From Myxococcus virescens (GTDB taxonomy: Bacteria; Myxococcota; Myxococcia; Myxococcales; Myxococcaceae), in the NCBI RefSeq assembly GCF_900101905.1, contig NZ_FNAJ01000013.1, positions 1-64,000 of the forward strand: a stretch of DNA of 64,000 nucleotides, in the 5' to 3' direction. Under the pieces are notes generated by a model, which saw only the letters and a list, made by a program, of their open reading frames with translations, searched no databases and had not been told where the DNA came from. The translations under genes and the position numbers were made by a program. This document shows positions 1 to 9,897 of the stretch, one piece after another (position 1 is the stretch's first letter; each line of letters begins with the position of its first letter).

Positions 1-2666
1 GGAGAGTTGAAGTCGAAGCCCGCCTGCAGCGCGTTGCTCAAGCTGCCCATCGTGGTGTGCAACACCGTGTCCGGACGAACCTTGTCCGTCCGCCAATCGT
101 ACCTGGCGGGCGTCTTGTCCACATTGTTCGCCTGGTCCTTCGCCCGAACCAGCAGCGTGAACGAAGCCTCCAGTTCCGTCGTCGCGATGCTGCTTCCACT
201 CGTGCACGTGGCGAAGAGCGCCCCATTCAAGCTGCACTCGAAGATGACATTCGACTCGTTCGAGCCGAAGGTGAAGGTCACCGATGCAAGGTTGTTCACA
301 GGGTCGGGCAGCGTCCCCGTGAATGCCGTGTCCGGGTCGCTCAGGTCCACCGTCCACGAATAACTGGCAGGAGTGTCATCCACGTTCCCCGCCGCATCCA
401 CCGCCCGAACCCACAGTGTGTTCTCAGTGTCGTCTGACCGAGTAGGCGCGACATAGGGATTCGTGCAAGCGGCCCATCGGTTGTCGGTCTCCAGGGGAGC
501 CGTCGTTGCTCCAGGAGGGACCAGGATGCACTCGAAGGTGGCGTTCGCCTCCGTGGTGAATCGGAACACCGGGTTGACGACGTTGGAAGTCCCCCCCGGG
601 GTGCCGTTAGCGGCGAATTCGGTTTCGGGGCGCGTCCAATCCACGAGCCAGGAATATCGAGCGGGTGTTGGATCCCGGTTCCCCGCCGCGTCATGGGCAC
701 GGACCCACATCGTGTATGTCAATCCATCCGTGAGCGTCGTCGTCGTGGTGTAAGAGCTGTCGCAAGGCTCCCAACCCGAGGAGGGAGCCGTCGTGCCAAT
801 CCCTGACACCACCTGGCACTGGTAGGTGATACCCGTCGGTTCATTCGATGCGAAGGTGAAGCTCACCGCGGACAGCCTGGAGGGAGAAGCCGGAACTCCG
901 TTCTCGGCGAAGTACGTATCGGGGGCTTCTGTGTCGACTGTGAAGGCACGCGAGGCGCTCGGCGCGCCTTGCAGCCCCTGGGCTTCCGTCACGGCCACGA
1001 GGTGCGTAATCTCTCCCGTTTGCAATGGCCGGGAGAGCGTCAGGGAGAAACTCCCGTTGCTCCCAACAACGCCACGTCCGTACTCCACCCCGGACACAGC
1101 GCCCCCCTCGAGCGCGTAGATGACCACTTCCGAGTTCGCCGTGCTGGTGCCACTGAGCGTTGGGAGGGGGTTATTCGTCACAATGGAACCAGCGGGGACC
1201 GTGATGGTCGGTTGAACGGGGGCAGCGAACTCCGTACCCATGAGGGTCGCGGCGCCCGCATAGGGAAACGAGCTGTTGCCCGGCACCGCGTCATGATGGT
1301 TTCCCGCCACAGCGAGGCCAGCAACACCACTCGCGATGTTGACCGCACATGTCGCCGTGTTTCGGGACTGGAAGAGCACCCGGCCTCCGCCTCCGCCTCC
1401 GCCCGGTCCTCGCAACCCCTCTCCACCATGCGTCGTGGCCCCGCCAGCGCCGCCTCGGACGTCCAGGAAGTTGCTGGCACCACACGGCGTTGCATGCAGG
1501 AAGCGGGCGTGAATGGTGCCACCGGCACCACCACCTCCCGCTCCGTCCTCATTGCTCGCCACGCCCGCCTCACCGGAGGCGTCCAACACACCCCCTGACA
1601 AGGATTGCGCCCGGACGAAGATGATTCCGCCGCCGTGACCACCCCGAGGCGTCGGCGACGCGCTCCGACCATGGCCCGCGCCTCCGCCGCCCCCCATGAG
1701 GAGCTGCATCAAGGGTGAAGCGCTGAGCGCAGCGCCCCCCTGCCCCGCGGCTGCTCCCCGTCCCTCATCGGACGCACTGTCCGAACTCCCCCCGCGCCCT
1801 CCCGCGCCTGCATTGCCACCGCCGCCGCCACCCGCGCGAAGACAGACGCCGCCACCGCCGCCGTTGGCGACATTGTCCACACCCCGGGGTGAATTCGTGG
1901 CGGCGTTCAGGCCTTCGCCGCTGAACGCTCGCGTCGAATCGGGCCGCCCGCTCGCGGGACATCCCTTGAGGGGTCCATCGCCATTGACTGAGGTATCCGC
2001 CACGTACGTGCCACCGTGAAAGCCCGCGCCCTTCGCACTGAGCTTGCTCCCGGAACCCAGCGTGACAGCGCCCGTCGCCAGGAAGGCAAGCACACCGCCG
2101 GTGTACGTTTCGGGGTCCCAGTTCCCGGCGTGAACGACCGCGTTGTTGGCGAGCGTCAGCGTCGTGTACTCCGGCACCCGGACCACCTGGGTCACGTCCG
2201 CAGCGTAGGAATACTTCAGCGGCCGGTCCAACGTCAGCGTGAGCTCATTCTCCACGCTGCGGTTGACGTTGGTGATTCGTGCCAGTTCCCACCGCCCCAC
2301 CGAGCTTCCCTCGAGGCTGATGGGCGCGGCGCTCCCAACGGCCGCTGCGGGAACCAAGCCAGTCGTCTGGATGATCATCACCAGGTCGCCGTCGGTGCCA
2401 CCCCCAGGCCCATTGAAGTCGGGGACGTTGGCCCCCGACTGGGAGGTGATGGTCGCAAGTGACGTCTTGACGGTCGTGTCCCCTGGCGCCAGCGGCTCCA
2501 GGGCCTGGGCGTAGTTGTTGATGACCGTGCCACCCGGCCCGCCGCCGATATTCCGAGCGCCATCCTGGCCATTCCCCACCAGATAGGTATCCGGACCCGG
2601 CAGGGCCGGCAGGGCCCAGAGCCCTACGGCCACCATCAGCACCTTCGTCAGAGCATTCGTTCTCAT
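1..2666 (-). CDS. AgmC-like large secreted Gly-rich/Ig-repeat protein, cut by window edge
   Basis: This open frame runs from an ATG at 2666 to the left edge without a stop, so at least 888 residues are visible and the C-terminus is missing. An N-terminal hydrophobic stretch (about residues 7-22) ending near ALPG looks like a Sec signal. Residues about 30-280 resemble the N-terminal region of myxobacterial cell-surface proteins; residues about 280-470 are a very Gly-rich region with many GGGGG runs; an Ig-like domain follows, then at least three repeats of roughly 90-95 residues marked by FECSLNG-type Cys pairs and the motif VRAxDxAGNxDxTPAxYxW. This architecture is the one usually annotated in Myxococcus as AgmC (adventurous gliding motility) or Ig-like surface protein. 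It lies 27 bases after the OmpA/TSP3 gene on the same strand and is probably co-transcribed with it. Role in motility or adhesion is inferred only from family resemblance. Confidence 0.75.
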   Translation of the reverse strand, partial: MRTNALTKVLMVAVGLWALPALPGPDTYLVGNGQDGARNIGGGPGGTVINNYAQALEPLAPGDTTVKTSLATITSQSGANVPDFNGPGGGTDGDLVMIIQTTGLVPAAAVGSAAPISLEGSSVGRWELARITNVNRSVENELTLTLDRPLKYSYAADVTQVVRVPEYTTLTLANNAVVHAGNWDPETYTGGVLAFLATGAVTLGSGSKLSAKGAGFHGGTYVADTSVNGDGPLKGCPASGRPDSTRAFSGEGLNAATNSPRGVDNVANGGGGGVCLRAGGGGGGNAGAGGRGGSSDSASDEGRGAAAGQGGAALSASPLMQLLMGGGGGAGHGRSASPTPRGGHGGGIIFVRAQSLSGGVLDASGEAGVASNEDGAGGGGAGGTIHARFLHATPCGASNFLDVRGGAGGATTHGGEGLRGPGGGGGGGRVLFQSRNTATCAVNIASGVAGLAVAGNHHDAVPGNSSFPYAGAATLMGTEFAAPVQPTITVPAGSIVTNNPLPTLSGTSTANSEVVIYALEGGAVSGVEYGRGVVGSNGSFSLTLSRPLQTGEITHLVAVTEAQGLQGAPSASRAFTVDTEAPDTYFAENGVPASPSRLSAVSFTFASNEPTGITYQCQVVSGIGTTAPSSGWEPCDSSYTTTTTLTDGLTYTMWVRAHDAAGNRDPTPARYSWLVDWTRPETEFAANGTPGGTSNVVNPVFRFTTEANATFECILVPPGATTAPLETDNRWAACTNPYVAPTRSDDTENTLWVRAVDAAGNVDDTPASYSWTVDLSDPDTAFTGTLPDPVNNLASVTFTFGSNESNVIFECSLNGALFATCTSGSSIATTELEASFTLLVRAKDQANNVDKTPARYDWRTDKVRPDTVLHTTMGSLSNALQAGFDFNS

Positions 2667-2693
2667 CGAGATGGTTCTCCGCGGAGGCGCACG

Positions 2694-4541
2694 TCAGCGC
2701 TGACCGCGCTCGGACGTGTCTTGCTGTGGGTCCGCCAGCAGGAACTCCACGCGGCGGTTGTTCTCACGGCCGTTCGACGTCGCGTTGCTGTCGATGGGGC
2801 GCTCCTGGCCGTAGCCCAGGGCCTTCAGCCGCTCGGGCGCGATGTCCCGGCCGATGAGGTACTGGCGCACGGCCTCCGCACGCCCCTGCGACAGACGGCG
2901 GTTGTCGTCTGGGAAGCCCCGGTCGTCCGTGTGCGCGCCCACCACGACGAGCGGAATCTCCGGGTGCTCCCGGATGACGCGCGCCACCCAATCCAGCAAT
3001 TCATAGGAGCGCTTCTGGATGCGTGCCTGCGTCGGCTCGAAGAAGACCTTGCCCATCACCACCAGGCGGTCCGGGCGAATCTCCACCAGCGGCAGGATGT
3101 GCAGCGGGCACCCCAGGTTCTTGGCGTCCCCCGGCTCATTCACACAGCTGTCCGCGCGGTTGGGCACGCCATCCTTGTCCGAGTCTGACTCCGGGCAGCC
3201 ATTGCGCTCGATGGGACCGGCCTCGTTCGGGCACTCGTCCTTGTCGTTGTCGATGCCGTCACCGTCCGTGTCCCGCACCGGGCAGCCCCGGTTGTCCGCG
3301 GGCCCCGGGTCCGACGGGCAACTGTCGATTTCGTCGGGGACCTCGTCACCGTCCTGGTCCGGAATCGGGCAGCCCTGGCGCGCAGCGGGACCGTGCTCCA
3401 ACGGGCAGCCGTCCAACATGTCTTCGATTCCGTCGCCATCCGTGTCCTGCGCCGAGCAGCCCTGGCGCGCCACGTCCCCTGGAACGAGCGGGCACTTGTC
3501 GTCGGCGTTGCGCACGCCATCGCCGTCCTCGTCCATGTCCGGGCACTCGTGAATCTTCGCATCGGGCGGAAGCCCCATCTCACAGCGGACGGAAGACTCG
3601 CCCGGGCCACGCGGCGGCGTCACGTTGCCAAAGGCCCCGCCCACCATCAGCCGGAACAGCGGTGTCCCCGGCGCGGCGCCCACACCGACACCCACCAGCG
3701 CGAACATCTCCAGCGACGAGCCCACCAGGTAGCGCGCACCGGGCAGCACTTCCAGGGAGGTCGGCTGATCCGTCAGCGGCACCATGCCCCGCACGTTGAG
3801 CTCCCAGCGCAGCCGCTTTCCCGTCGTGGCCAACGCCACGCCCAGGCGCAGTTCCTGGCCCACCTCATCCTCCGTCTCGCCCGTGCGGTCCGTCAGCAGC
3901 ACGCGAGGGCGCTGCAGATAGCCAACCTCCAGGCCCGCGCGGATGAAGCCGAAGTGCCGTCCCACCATCACCCGCGGCGACAAGCGGAGCCCGCCATCAT
4001 CGCGGGCAAAGGCCCCCTCGCTGCCCAGCGGCAGCCCCGCCGCCAGATCCAAGGCCAGGTCCACCCCACCCGCTTCCGTCTGCCTCAGCAAGCCGAAGCG
4101 CGCGCTCACCACCGGCGTGGACAGCGCCTGACTGGCGGGCACGGCAATCCCATAACGCGCCATGCCAACGTCATCACCGCCCTGGAAAGCCACCATGGGA
4201 ACCTGCAAGCCCACCTGAAGCCAGTCCAACGGGGCATACGCGGCGGCCAGATGCGCCGTGGTGCGTCCAGAGACGATGGCCACCTCGGGCTGCTCGCGAA
4301 TGAGGTTGTCCATGTAGACGAGCGGCTGATGCGCGTAGTGCATCATCACCGTCGCGCGGAACGCCCCCACGGGAAGCAGTTCGCCCATGCCGACGAGGAG
4401 CGAACCCTCCGCGCCGGGATTCAGCTCCAGGCGCTCCAGGTCGAAGCCTCGCAACACGGGTGCTTCCTGCGCCCCGGCGGACAGCGACGTCAGCGCGAGT
4501 GCCAGCGCGAGCCCGCGGTGCAGGAGCTCTTTTCTTCTCAT
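2694..4541 (-). CDS. OmpA-family outer membrane protein with thrombospondin type 3 repeats
   Basis: A 615-residue protein with a clear Sec signal (residues 1-24, cut after AGA). Residues about 25-300 are rich in alternating hydrophobic/polar strands and probably form an outer membrane beta-barrel. Residues about 325-470 carry a series of calcium-binding thrombospondin type 3 repeats (for example DTDGDGIEDMLDGCP, DQDGDEVPDEIDSCP). The C-terminus (about 485-605) is an OmpA/MotB peptidoglycan-binding domain with the usual TDDRG and NRRVEF motifs. A GGGGAG ribosome site sits 4 bases before the ATG. Myxobacterial OmpA/TSP3 proteins are typically paired with a large secreted repeat protein, as here with the downstream gene; the known precedent is the TraB/TraA outer-membrane-exchange pair, but this is a paralogous arrangement, not TraAB itself. 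It may anchor its partner to the surface (inference). Confidence 0.9.
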   Translation of the reverse strand: MRRKELLHRGLALALALTSLSAGAQEAPVLRGFDLERLELNPGAEGSLLVGMGELLPVGAFRATVMMHYAHQPLVYMDNLIREQPEVAIVSGRTTAHLAAAYAPLDWLQVGLQVPMVAFQGGDDVGMARYGIAVPASQALSTPVVSARFGLLRQTEAGGVDLALDLAAGLPLGSEGAFARDDGGLRLSPRVMVGRHFGFIRAGLEVGYLQRPRVLLTDRTGETEDEVGQELRLGVALATTGKRLRWELNVRGMVPLTDQPTSLEVLPGARYLVGSSLEMFALVGVGVGAAPGTPLFRLMVGGAFGNVTPPRGPGESSVRCEMGLPPDAKIHECPDMDEDGDGVRNADDKCPLVPGDVARQGCSAQDTDGDGIEDMLDGCPLEHGPAARQGCPIPDQDGDEVPDEIDSCPSDPGPADNRGCPVRDTDGDGIDNDKDECPNEAGPIERNGCPESDSDKDGVPNRADSCVNEPGDAKNLGCPLHILPLVEIRPDRLVVMGKVFFEPTQARIQKRSYELLDWVARVIREHPEIPLVVVGAHTDDRGFPDDNRRLSQGRAEAVRQYLIGRDIAPERLKALGYGQERPIDSNATSNGRENNRRVEFLLADPQQDTSERGQR

Positions 4542-4772
4542 GGTTCTCCCCGAAGCCGTCTGGGTACCCCGGGAAGACCCGCAGTTTCAAGCCAGCCCCC
4601 CTTTTCCACTCTACACCGAAGTCCGACCTGGAATGGGGGTGGCCCCAGCGCCACCGCACGTCCGCAATGAAAATTTCGTGTCAGGCCCCCCTGGTACGCC
4701 AATTCGTGGCATGCTGCCGCACCACAATCGGGCCAAATCCCATGGACGAGGCCCTGCGCTGGGGGACTGTGG
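4542..4772. promoter_or_regulatory. Divergent intergenic region between OmpA gene and vgrG
   Basis: These 231 bases separate the leftward OmpA pair from the rightward T6SS locus, so they should hold both promoters. The only AT-rich island is around 4665-4680 (AATGAAAATTTCG). I could not identify a convincing sigma-70 box pair or a correctly spaced sigma-54 site, so no promoter is called precisely. Confidence 0.35.
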
Positions 4773-7037
4773 ATGATCGCGAACGCCGCCTTGAAAGCCA
4801 ACCAGGCTGAGTTCGAGTTCCAGGCAGGTTCCTTCACCGCCGGAGAGCTGGCCGTCCTTGGATTTGAAGCCGAGGAGACGCTGTCCCAGCCTTACGCGGT
4901 GGAGGTGGCGCTCGCCGCCCGGCCGGACGTGGACGTGGATGAGAAGGCGCTGCTGGGTCAGGATGCCCGACTCACCATCATGCTCGGAGACGGCACCGCG
5001 CGCTTCTTCCACGGCATCGTGTCACGGATGTCACGGTGGGATGAAGGCAACGGCCCGGAGCGCCGCCGCTACCGCGCCACCGTGGTGCCGCGGCTGTGGA
5101 CACTCCGCCACCGCCGCAAGAGCCGCATCTACCAGGAGATGACCGTCCCGGACATCGTCCACAAGGTGCTGGACGAGGCCAAGGTGGAGCACCGGCTGGC
5201 GCTCACCGGCACGTACCCCAAGCGCGACTACTGCGTGCAATACCGCGAGTCCGACCTCGACTTCGTGTCCCGCCTCCTGGAGGAAGAAGGCATCTTCTAC
5301 TTCTTCGAGCACGGCGAGGACGCCCACATGATGGTGATTGGCGACGGCGCCTCCGCCAATCCCGAGATGCAGGGCGAATCCAAGCTCGTCTTCCGCGAGC
5401 GCAGCCAGATGGTCGCCTCGCAGGAGTACGTCCACGAGCTGGTCTCCCGCATGGAGGTGCAGCCCGGCGCGGTGGCCCTGCGCGACTACAACTTCCTGCG
5501 TCCCGCCCAGGACCTGGGTGCCAGCTCCGAGGCGGAGGACGGCGAGGCCGCGCTCGAAATCTACGACTACCCCGGCCGCTATGAGGAGCCCGCGCCCGGC
5601 CGCAGCCTGGCGAAGGTGCGCCTGGAGGAGCTGCGCGCTCGGGCGGAGACGGTGACGGGCGCCAGCTACAGCCGCCGCATCTGCGTGGGCCACTCCTTCG
5701 AGCTGGCGGAGCACCCGGACGAGGCCGCCAACCGCAAGTACCTGCCCGTCTCCGTGCGGCACCTGGGCCACCAGTCGGAGGCGCTGAGCATCGAGCAGGG
5801 CTCGCTGCGCAGCCGGGAGGACTACCGCAACGAATTCCTCTGCCAGCCCGCGGAGGTGCCCTTCCGCCCACCGCGCGTGACGCCCCGGCCGGTGATTCCG
5901 GGCGCGCAGACGGCCATCGTGGTGGGCCCCAGCGGTGAGGAGATCCACACCGACGAGCACGGCCGCATCAAGGTCCAGTTCCACTGGGACCGCGAGGGCA
6001 AGAACAACGACAAGAGCTCCTGTTGGATCCGCGTCAGCCAGGCCTGGGCGGGCCCGGGCTGGGGCGCCCTGTACCTGCCGCGCATCGGCCATGAGGTCGT
6101 CGTCGAGTTCCTCGAGGGCGACCCGGACCGGCCCATCGTCACCGGCAGCGTCTACAACGGGGCGAATCCGACGCCCATCGACCTGCCCGGCAACAAGACG
6201 CAGAGCACGCTGCGCTCCAGCTCCAGCCCCGGCGGCGCGGGCTCCAACGAGCTGCGCTTCGAGGACGCGGCCGGCAGCGAGCTCATCTATCTGCACGCGC
6301 AGAAGGACTTCAACATCGTCGTGGAGAACGACAAGACGCAGGAGGTCCGCGGCAACGAGACGTTGCTGGTGCGCAAGGACCGCTCCCGCGTCATCGAGGG
6401 CAACCAGGCCCTGCTGGTGAAGAAGAACGACGACAGCACCGTCACCGGCAACCAGACGCTGGCCGTCACGCAGAACCGCTCCACCACCGTGGGCGGCAAC
6501 CACACCGAAGCGGTGGCCGGGGACCAGTCCATCAGCGTCAGCGGCAACCAGGCCCTCACGGTGGCCATGGCCTCCGCGGAGACGGTGGCCCTGGGAAAGA
6601 TGCTCAACGTGGGCGGCGCGCTCGCCGTCACCGTGGGCGCCGCCTTCAACGAGCTGGTGGGCGGCCTCAAGTCCGAACAGGTGGGCGGCGCCAAGGTGGA
6701 GGTCGTCGGCGCCAAGAAGTCCGAGACGGTCAAGGGCGCCCGCACGCTCCAGGTGGGCGGGGACCTCTCCGAAGAGGTGGGTAAGTCCCGCACGCTCAAG
6801 GTGGACAAGGACATGATGGTCAGCGTGGCCGGCAAGGTGAACCACGCCGCCAAGGACGCCTACACACTGTCCGCCAAGGAAATCTCACTGGTTGCCCAGG
6901 AGCAGTTCACCCTCAAGGTCGGCTCCGCCACGCTCCAGGTGAAGAAGAACGGGGACGTGGTCATCAAGGGCGCCAAGATCGAGGTCACCGCGACAGGCGA
7001 CGTCGTCATCAAGGGCTCCAAGATTTCCGAGAACTAG
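4773..7037 (+). CDS. vgrG: T6SS spike protein VgrG (TssI)
   Basis: VgrG trimerises to form the puncturing tip on the Hcp tube. The 754-residue product has the standard order: a gp27/gp44-like N-terminal region (about 10-370) containing [19 protein letters not shown], a gp5 OB-fold (about 385-470) with [18 protein letters not shown] and the [18 protein letters not shown] signature, then a long beta-helix (about 490-754) of GNxxxxV repeats. The protein ends after the helix ([12 protein letters not shown]), with no fused C-terminal enzyme domain, so it is a structural rather than an evolved VgrG. No PAAR gene follows. It is the first gene of the T6SS locus; the ATG is preceded by GGGGGAC. Confidence is very high from the OB-fold signature and context. 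Confidence 0.97.
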   Translation: MIANAALKANQAEFEFQAGSFTAGELAVLGFEAEETLSQPYAVEVALAARPDVDVDEKALLGQDARLTIMLGDGTARFFHGIVSRMSRWDEGNGPERRRYRATVVPRLWTLRHRRKSRIYQEMTVPDIVHKVLDEAKVEHRLALTGTYPKRDYCVQYRESDLDFVSRLLEEEGIFYFFEHGEDAHMMVIGDGASANPEMQGESKLVFRERSQMVASQEYVHELVSRMEVQPGAVALRDYNFLRPAQDLGASSEAEDGEAALEIYDYPGRYEEPAPGRSLAKVRLEELRARAETVTGASYSRRICVGHSFELAEHPDEAANRKYLPVSVRHLGHQSEALSIEQGSLRSREDYRNEFLCQPAEVPFRPPRVTPRPVIPGAQTAIVVGPSGEEIHTDEHGRIKVQFHWDREGKNNDKSSCWIRVSQAWAGPGWGALYLPRIGHEVVVEFLEGDPDRPIVTGSVYNGANPTPIDLPGNKTQSTLRSSSSPGGAGSNELRFEDAAGSELIYLHAQKDFNIVVENDKTQEVRGNETLLVRKDRSRVIEGNQALLVKKNDDSTVTGNQTLAVTQNRSTTVGGNHTEAVAGDQSISVSGNQALTVAMASAETVALGKMLNVGGALAVTVGAAFNELVGGLKSEQVGGAKVEVVGAKKSETVKGARTLQVGGDLSEEVGKSRTLKVDKDMMVSVAGKVNHAAKDAYTLSAKEISLVAQEQFTLKVGSATLQVKKNGDVVIKGAKIEVTATGDVVIKGSKISEN

Positions 7038-7153
7038 GAGCAGACAGGGAACCGCCATCTGGGGGTGGCTTGAATCCTGTCCGTCCTGTCTGGCAGTTTA
7101 CGCTTCGCACGGAAGTTGTAAGGACCCGTGCGTTCTTTCAAGGAATACGAATC

Positions 7154-7801
7154 TTGGCGCTAGGACACACAGGCGCCGGTCCGGTGTGGAGTGCCGGCCG
7201 GAACCTCCGGTGGGGTGTGGTCATCGCGCTCGCGGCCGCCTTGAGCGGGAGCGCGGGCTGCGTGAAGCGTGTGCCCCAGGCGTGTGAGACGCCGCCGCCG
7301 TTCCAGGTGGTGGTGGATGCGTCGGAGCAGCTCAATCCCGACGCGCGCGGGCGCTCACTGCCCACCGTGGTGCAGATCGTCCAGCTCAAGGACAGCGTCC
7401 GGCTGGAGCGCGCGGGCTTCAAGGACCTGTGGGGCAAGCCGGAGGAGTTCCTCAAGGAGGACCTGCTCCAGGTGGCCGAGCTGGTGATTCCGCCCGGCCG
7501 CCAGGTGAAGCGCTGGGTGCAGCGTGATCCAAAGGCCCGCTTCGTCCTGGCCATGGGGCACTTCCGGCAGCCGCTGGGCTATTCGTGGCGGACGGTGGCG
7601 GCGCTCCCCGTGGTGGAGGAAGCGCGCTGCGTAGAGCGCCCCGCGGGTGACCAGGGCGACCCGAAGCCGGGGGACGAGGTCTTCCGCTACCGGCTGCAAG
7701 GCTATCAGATTGACCTGATGTTCCGGCCCATGACGCAGGCGCCGGAGCCTCGACTCCAACCCCAAGCAGGCGACGGCGTGTCGCCGCGGAGAGGTGTATG
7801 A
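7154..7801 (+). CDS. tssJ: T6SS outer membrane lipoprotein TssJ
   Basis: TssJ anchors the TssL-TssM complex to the outer membrane. The product has a lipoprotein signal ending in LSGSAGC (lipobox Cys about residue 36), followed by a small beta-sandwich with the family-like stretch VDASEQLNPDARGRSLPTVV and QIVQLKDSVRLERA. Start choice: the frame is open from a TTG at 7070, but AAGGAA at 7140-7145 sits 8 bases before a TTG at 7154, giving a compact basic-hydrophobic signal peptide; a GTG at 7184 is an alternative. The stop overlaps the tssK start (ATGA at 7798-7801), indicating translational coupling. Confidence 0.9.
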   Translation: MALGHTGAGPVWSAGRNLRWGVVIALAAALSGSAGCVKRVPQACETPPPFQVVVDASEQLNPDARGRSLPTVVQIVQLKDSVRLERAGFKDLWGKPEEFLKEDLLQVAELVIPPGRQVKRWVQRDPKARFVLAMGHFRQPLGYSWRTVAALPVVEEARCVERPAGDQGDPKPGDEVFRYRLQGYQIDLMFRPMTQAPEPRLQPQAGDGVSPRRGV

Positions 7802-9165
7802 AGTCCGTGCAGCGAGTCGTTTGGTCGGAGGGCATGTTCATGAGCCCCCACCACCTCCAGCAGCAGGACCTCTACCACGAGCAACTGCTGGATCAGCGCT
7901 TGGCCTCGCTCGAACCGTATCCCTGGGGCGTCGTGGCCCTGGAGTTCGACATGGAGGCGCTACGCGCCGGCCAGGTGCAGCTGACCCACTTCACCGGCAT
8001 CCTCCCCGACGGTCTGCCGGTCTCCTTCGAGTCCGGAGACGCGGAGGCGCCGCCCGCGCGGCCCGCGGATGGCTACTTCCCGCCCGCCCAGCGCACCCTG
8101 GACGTGTACCTGGGCGTGCCGCGCGAGCGCAGCGGCGTGGAGAGCTTCGGCAGCGGGGAGCGGCTGGGCAGCAGCCCGCGCTACACGCCCACCTCCCGCC
8201 CCGTCAGTGATTTGACGGCCTCCACCTCCATCTCGCAGGTGGCCTTCGGTCAGCGCAACGTGCGGTTGCTGTTCGGCACCGAGCCGCGCGACGACTTCGA
8301 GTCCATCAAGCTGTGCGAGCTGTCCCGCGACCGCTCCGGCAACCTGACGCTGGTGGAGTCCTTCATCCCGCCGTGCCTGCGCATCGACGCGTCCCCGTTC
8401 GTCATGAACGAGCTGCGGACGATGTTGCGGCTGATGGTGTCCAAGCAGCGGCAGCTGTCCTCACGGCGGCGGCACCGGGACGCCTCGGCGCTGGAGTTCA
8501 CCGCGGGCGACGTGACGCTCTTCCTGGAGCTCAACGCGCTCAACGGCACCATCCCCTTCCTCCAGCACGCGCTGGACGCGGGCAACCTGCGGCCCAGGGA
8601 CTTGTATCTGGCGCTGGCGCAGTGCGCGGGGCAATTGTGCACCTTCTCCGTCAGCGCGGACCCGTCCACGCTGCCCACCTTCCAGTTCACCAACCTGCGC
8701 GCCACCTTCGAGGAGCTGTTCCGCCGCCTCTCCGAGCTGATGCGCGCGGTGGCGCTGGAGCAGTGCCTGTCGGTGGACCTGACGGCGGGCGCAGACGGCA
8801 TGTTCCGCGGCCGGCTGGAGGACGACCGGCTGGAGCGCTGCGGCCACTTCATCCTCGCGGTGCGCAGCGAGCTGCCGGAACGCGTGGTGGCCGAGCAGCT
8901 CCCCAAGCTGTCGAAGGTGGCCGCCTGGGAGGACATCCGCGCGCTGGTGCAGGCCGCCGCGCCCGGCGTGCCGCTGGCGGTGACGTACCGGCCGCCGCCC
9001 GAGGTCCCCGTGCAGCCGGGCACCGTCTACTTCAGCCTCTCCATGAATGACGGCTACTGGAGGAACGTGATGCGGGACCGCAACCTCGCCATCTACCTCC
9101 CGCAGCCGTTCGACGCGAGCCGAACGACCGTGGAACTGCTCGCGGTTCCCACCGCCAATCGCTGA
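7798..9165 (+). CDS. tssK: T6SS baseplate protein TssK
   Basis: TssK trimers connect the baseplate wedge (TssEFG) to the cytoplasmic side of the TssL-TssM membrane complex. The 455-residue length is typical. The N-terminus shows the family hallmark RVVWSEGMFMSPHHLQQQDLY, and the C-terminal domain contains the usual FSLSMNDGYWRNVMRDRNLAIYLP segment seen in ImpJ/VasE proteins. No signal peptide or membrane segment is present, as expected for a cytoplasmic subunit. Its start overlaps the tssJ stop by four bases and tssL follows 15 bases downstream. Confidence 0.97.
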   Translation: MKSVQRVVWSEGMFMSPHHLQQQDLYHEQLLDQRLASLEPYPWGVVALEFDMEALRAGQVQLTHFTGILPDGLPVSFESGDAEAPPARPADGYFPPAQRTLDVYLGVPRERSGVESFGSGERLGSSPRYTPTSRPVSDLTASTSISQVAFGQRNVRLLFGTEPRDDFESIKLCELSRDRSGNLTLVESFIPPCLRIDASPFVMNELRTMLRLMVSKQRQLSSRRRHRDASALEFTAGDVTLFLELNALNGTIPFLQHALDAGNLRPRDLYLALAQCAGQLCTFSVSADPSTLPTFQFTNLRATFEELFRRLSELMRAVALEQCLSVDLTAGADGMFRGRLEDDRLERCGHFILAVRSELPERVVAEQLPKLSKVAAWEDIRALVQAAAPGVPLAVTYRPPPEVPVQPGTVYFSLSMNDGYWRNVMRDRNLAIYLPQPFDASRTTVELLAVPTANR

Positions 9166-9180
9166 CGCCCCGAGCCGCCC

Positions 9181-9897
9181 ATGGACCGAGTCACCGAAGC
9201 CACGAAGGACTGTTTCGACGCCGCCATCCAGCTGCGCGGCTCCGAAGCCTCGGCGGTGCCCCCGCCCGAGACGCTGCACCATCGCCTTCGCGGCGTGGTG
9301 GACGAGACGCTGCGCCGCGCCGCCGTGCTGGGCTTCAGCCATCAGGACGCCCAGGACATGGCCTACGCACTGGTGGCGCTCATCGACGAGGTCGTCCTGG
9401 GCCGCCCGGAGGAGTACCGACAGCTCTGGATGCCCCTCCAGCTCCACTACTTCAACGAGAACGTCGCCGGCGACGGCTTCTTCGCACGCCTCAACACCGT
9501 GCGAAAGGACCCGCACCGGCACGAGGTGCTGCAGGTCTACTACCTGTGCATGCTCTTCGGCTTCCAGGGCCGCTACCGCATCCGCGGCGGCGAGCTGGAG
9601 CTGATGACGCTCATCGACACGGTGCAGAAGGACCTGGAGCGCGCGCGGCCCTTCGACTTCGACGTGCTGTCACCGCACGGGGACCGGCCCACCGAATCGC
9701 TGCTCTCCAAGCGCAAGAAGGCGTCAATGGTGGGCATCTCCGCCGGGGCGCTCGCGGTGGCCGTCCTGTTCTACGGCGTGCTGCAGTTCTTCCTCAACGA
9801 CAAGGTCGGTGAGCTGAGAAGCCGCATCGAGGTCCACGCGGCCCGCAACACGGCGACGAGCGCCAGCCAGACGCAGGCAGCGGGAGGGGCGCAGTGA
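9181..9897 (+). CDS. tssL: T6SS inner membrane protein TssL (DotU family)
   Basis: TssL is the short cytoplasmic-hook subunit of the membrane complex. The 238-residue protein has a DotU helical domain (about 5-170; DMAYALVALIDEVVLG and QLWMPLQLHYFNENVAGDGFF are typical) and a single membrane helix at about residues 183-206 near the C-terminus. The short periplasmic tail carries no OmpA/peptidoglycan-binding domain, so peptidoglycan attachment of this machine must come from another protein or is absent. The stop shares its last base with the tssM start (TGATG). Confidence 0.95.
   Translation: MDRVTEATKDCFDAAIQLRGSEASAVPPPETLHHRLRGVVDETLRRAAVLGFSHQDAQDMAYALVALIDEVVLGRPEEYRQLWMPLQLHYFNENVAGDGFFARLNTVRKDPHRHEVLQVYYLCMLFGFQGRYRIRGGELELMTLIDTVQKDLERARPFDFDVLSPHGDRPTESLLSKRKKASMVGISAGALAVAVLFYGVLQFFLNDKVGELRSRIEVHAARNTATSASQTQAAGGAQ

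Noticed and set aside
2694-4541. OmpA-domain protein as the peptidoglycan anchor (TagL-like) of the T6SS
   Set aside because: It is divergently transcribed, has a signal peptide, barrel and TSP3 repeats, and pairs better with the adjacent large secreted protein.
4705-4725. Sigma-54-like TGGC...GC element before vgrG
   Set aside because: The distance between the GG and GC pairs is one base short of the -24/-12 consensus and the flanking bases do not match.
5031-6845. Long open frame antisense to vgrG, and similar ones at 3393-4670 (+), 17106-18662 (-), 43958-46231 (+), 50583-52631 (-)
   Set aside because: These overlap well-supported genes in full, have His/Arg/Gln-rich non-domain composition and arise from extreme GC at third positions.
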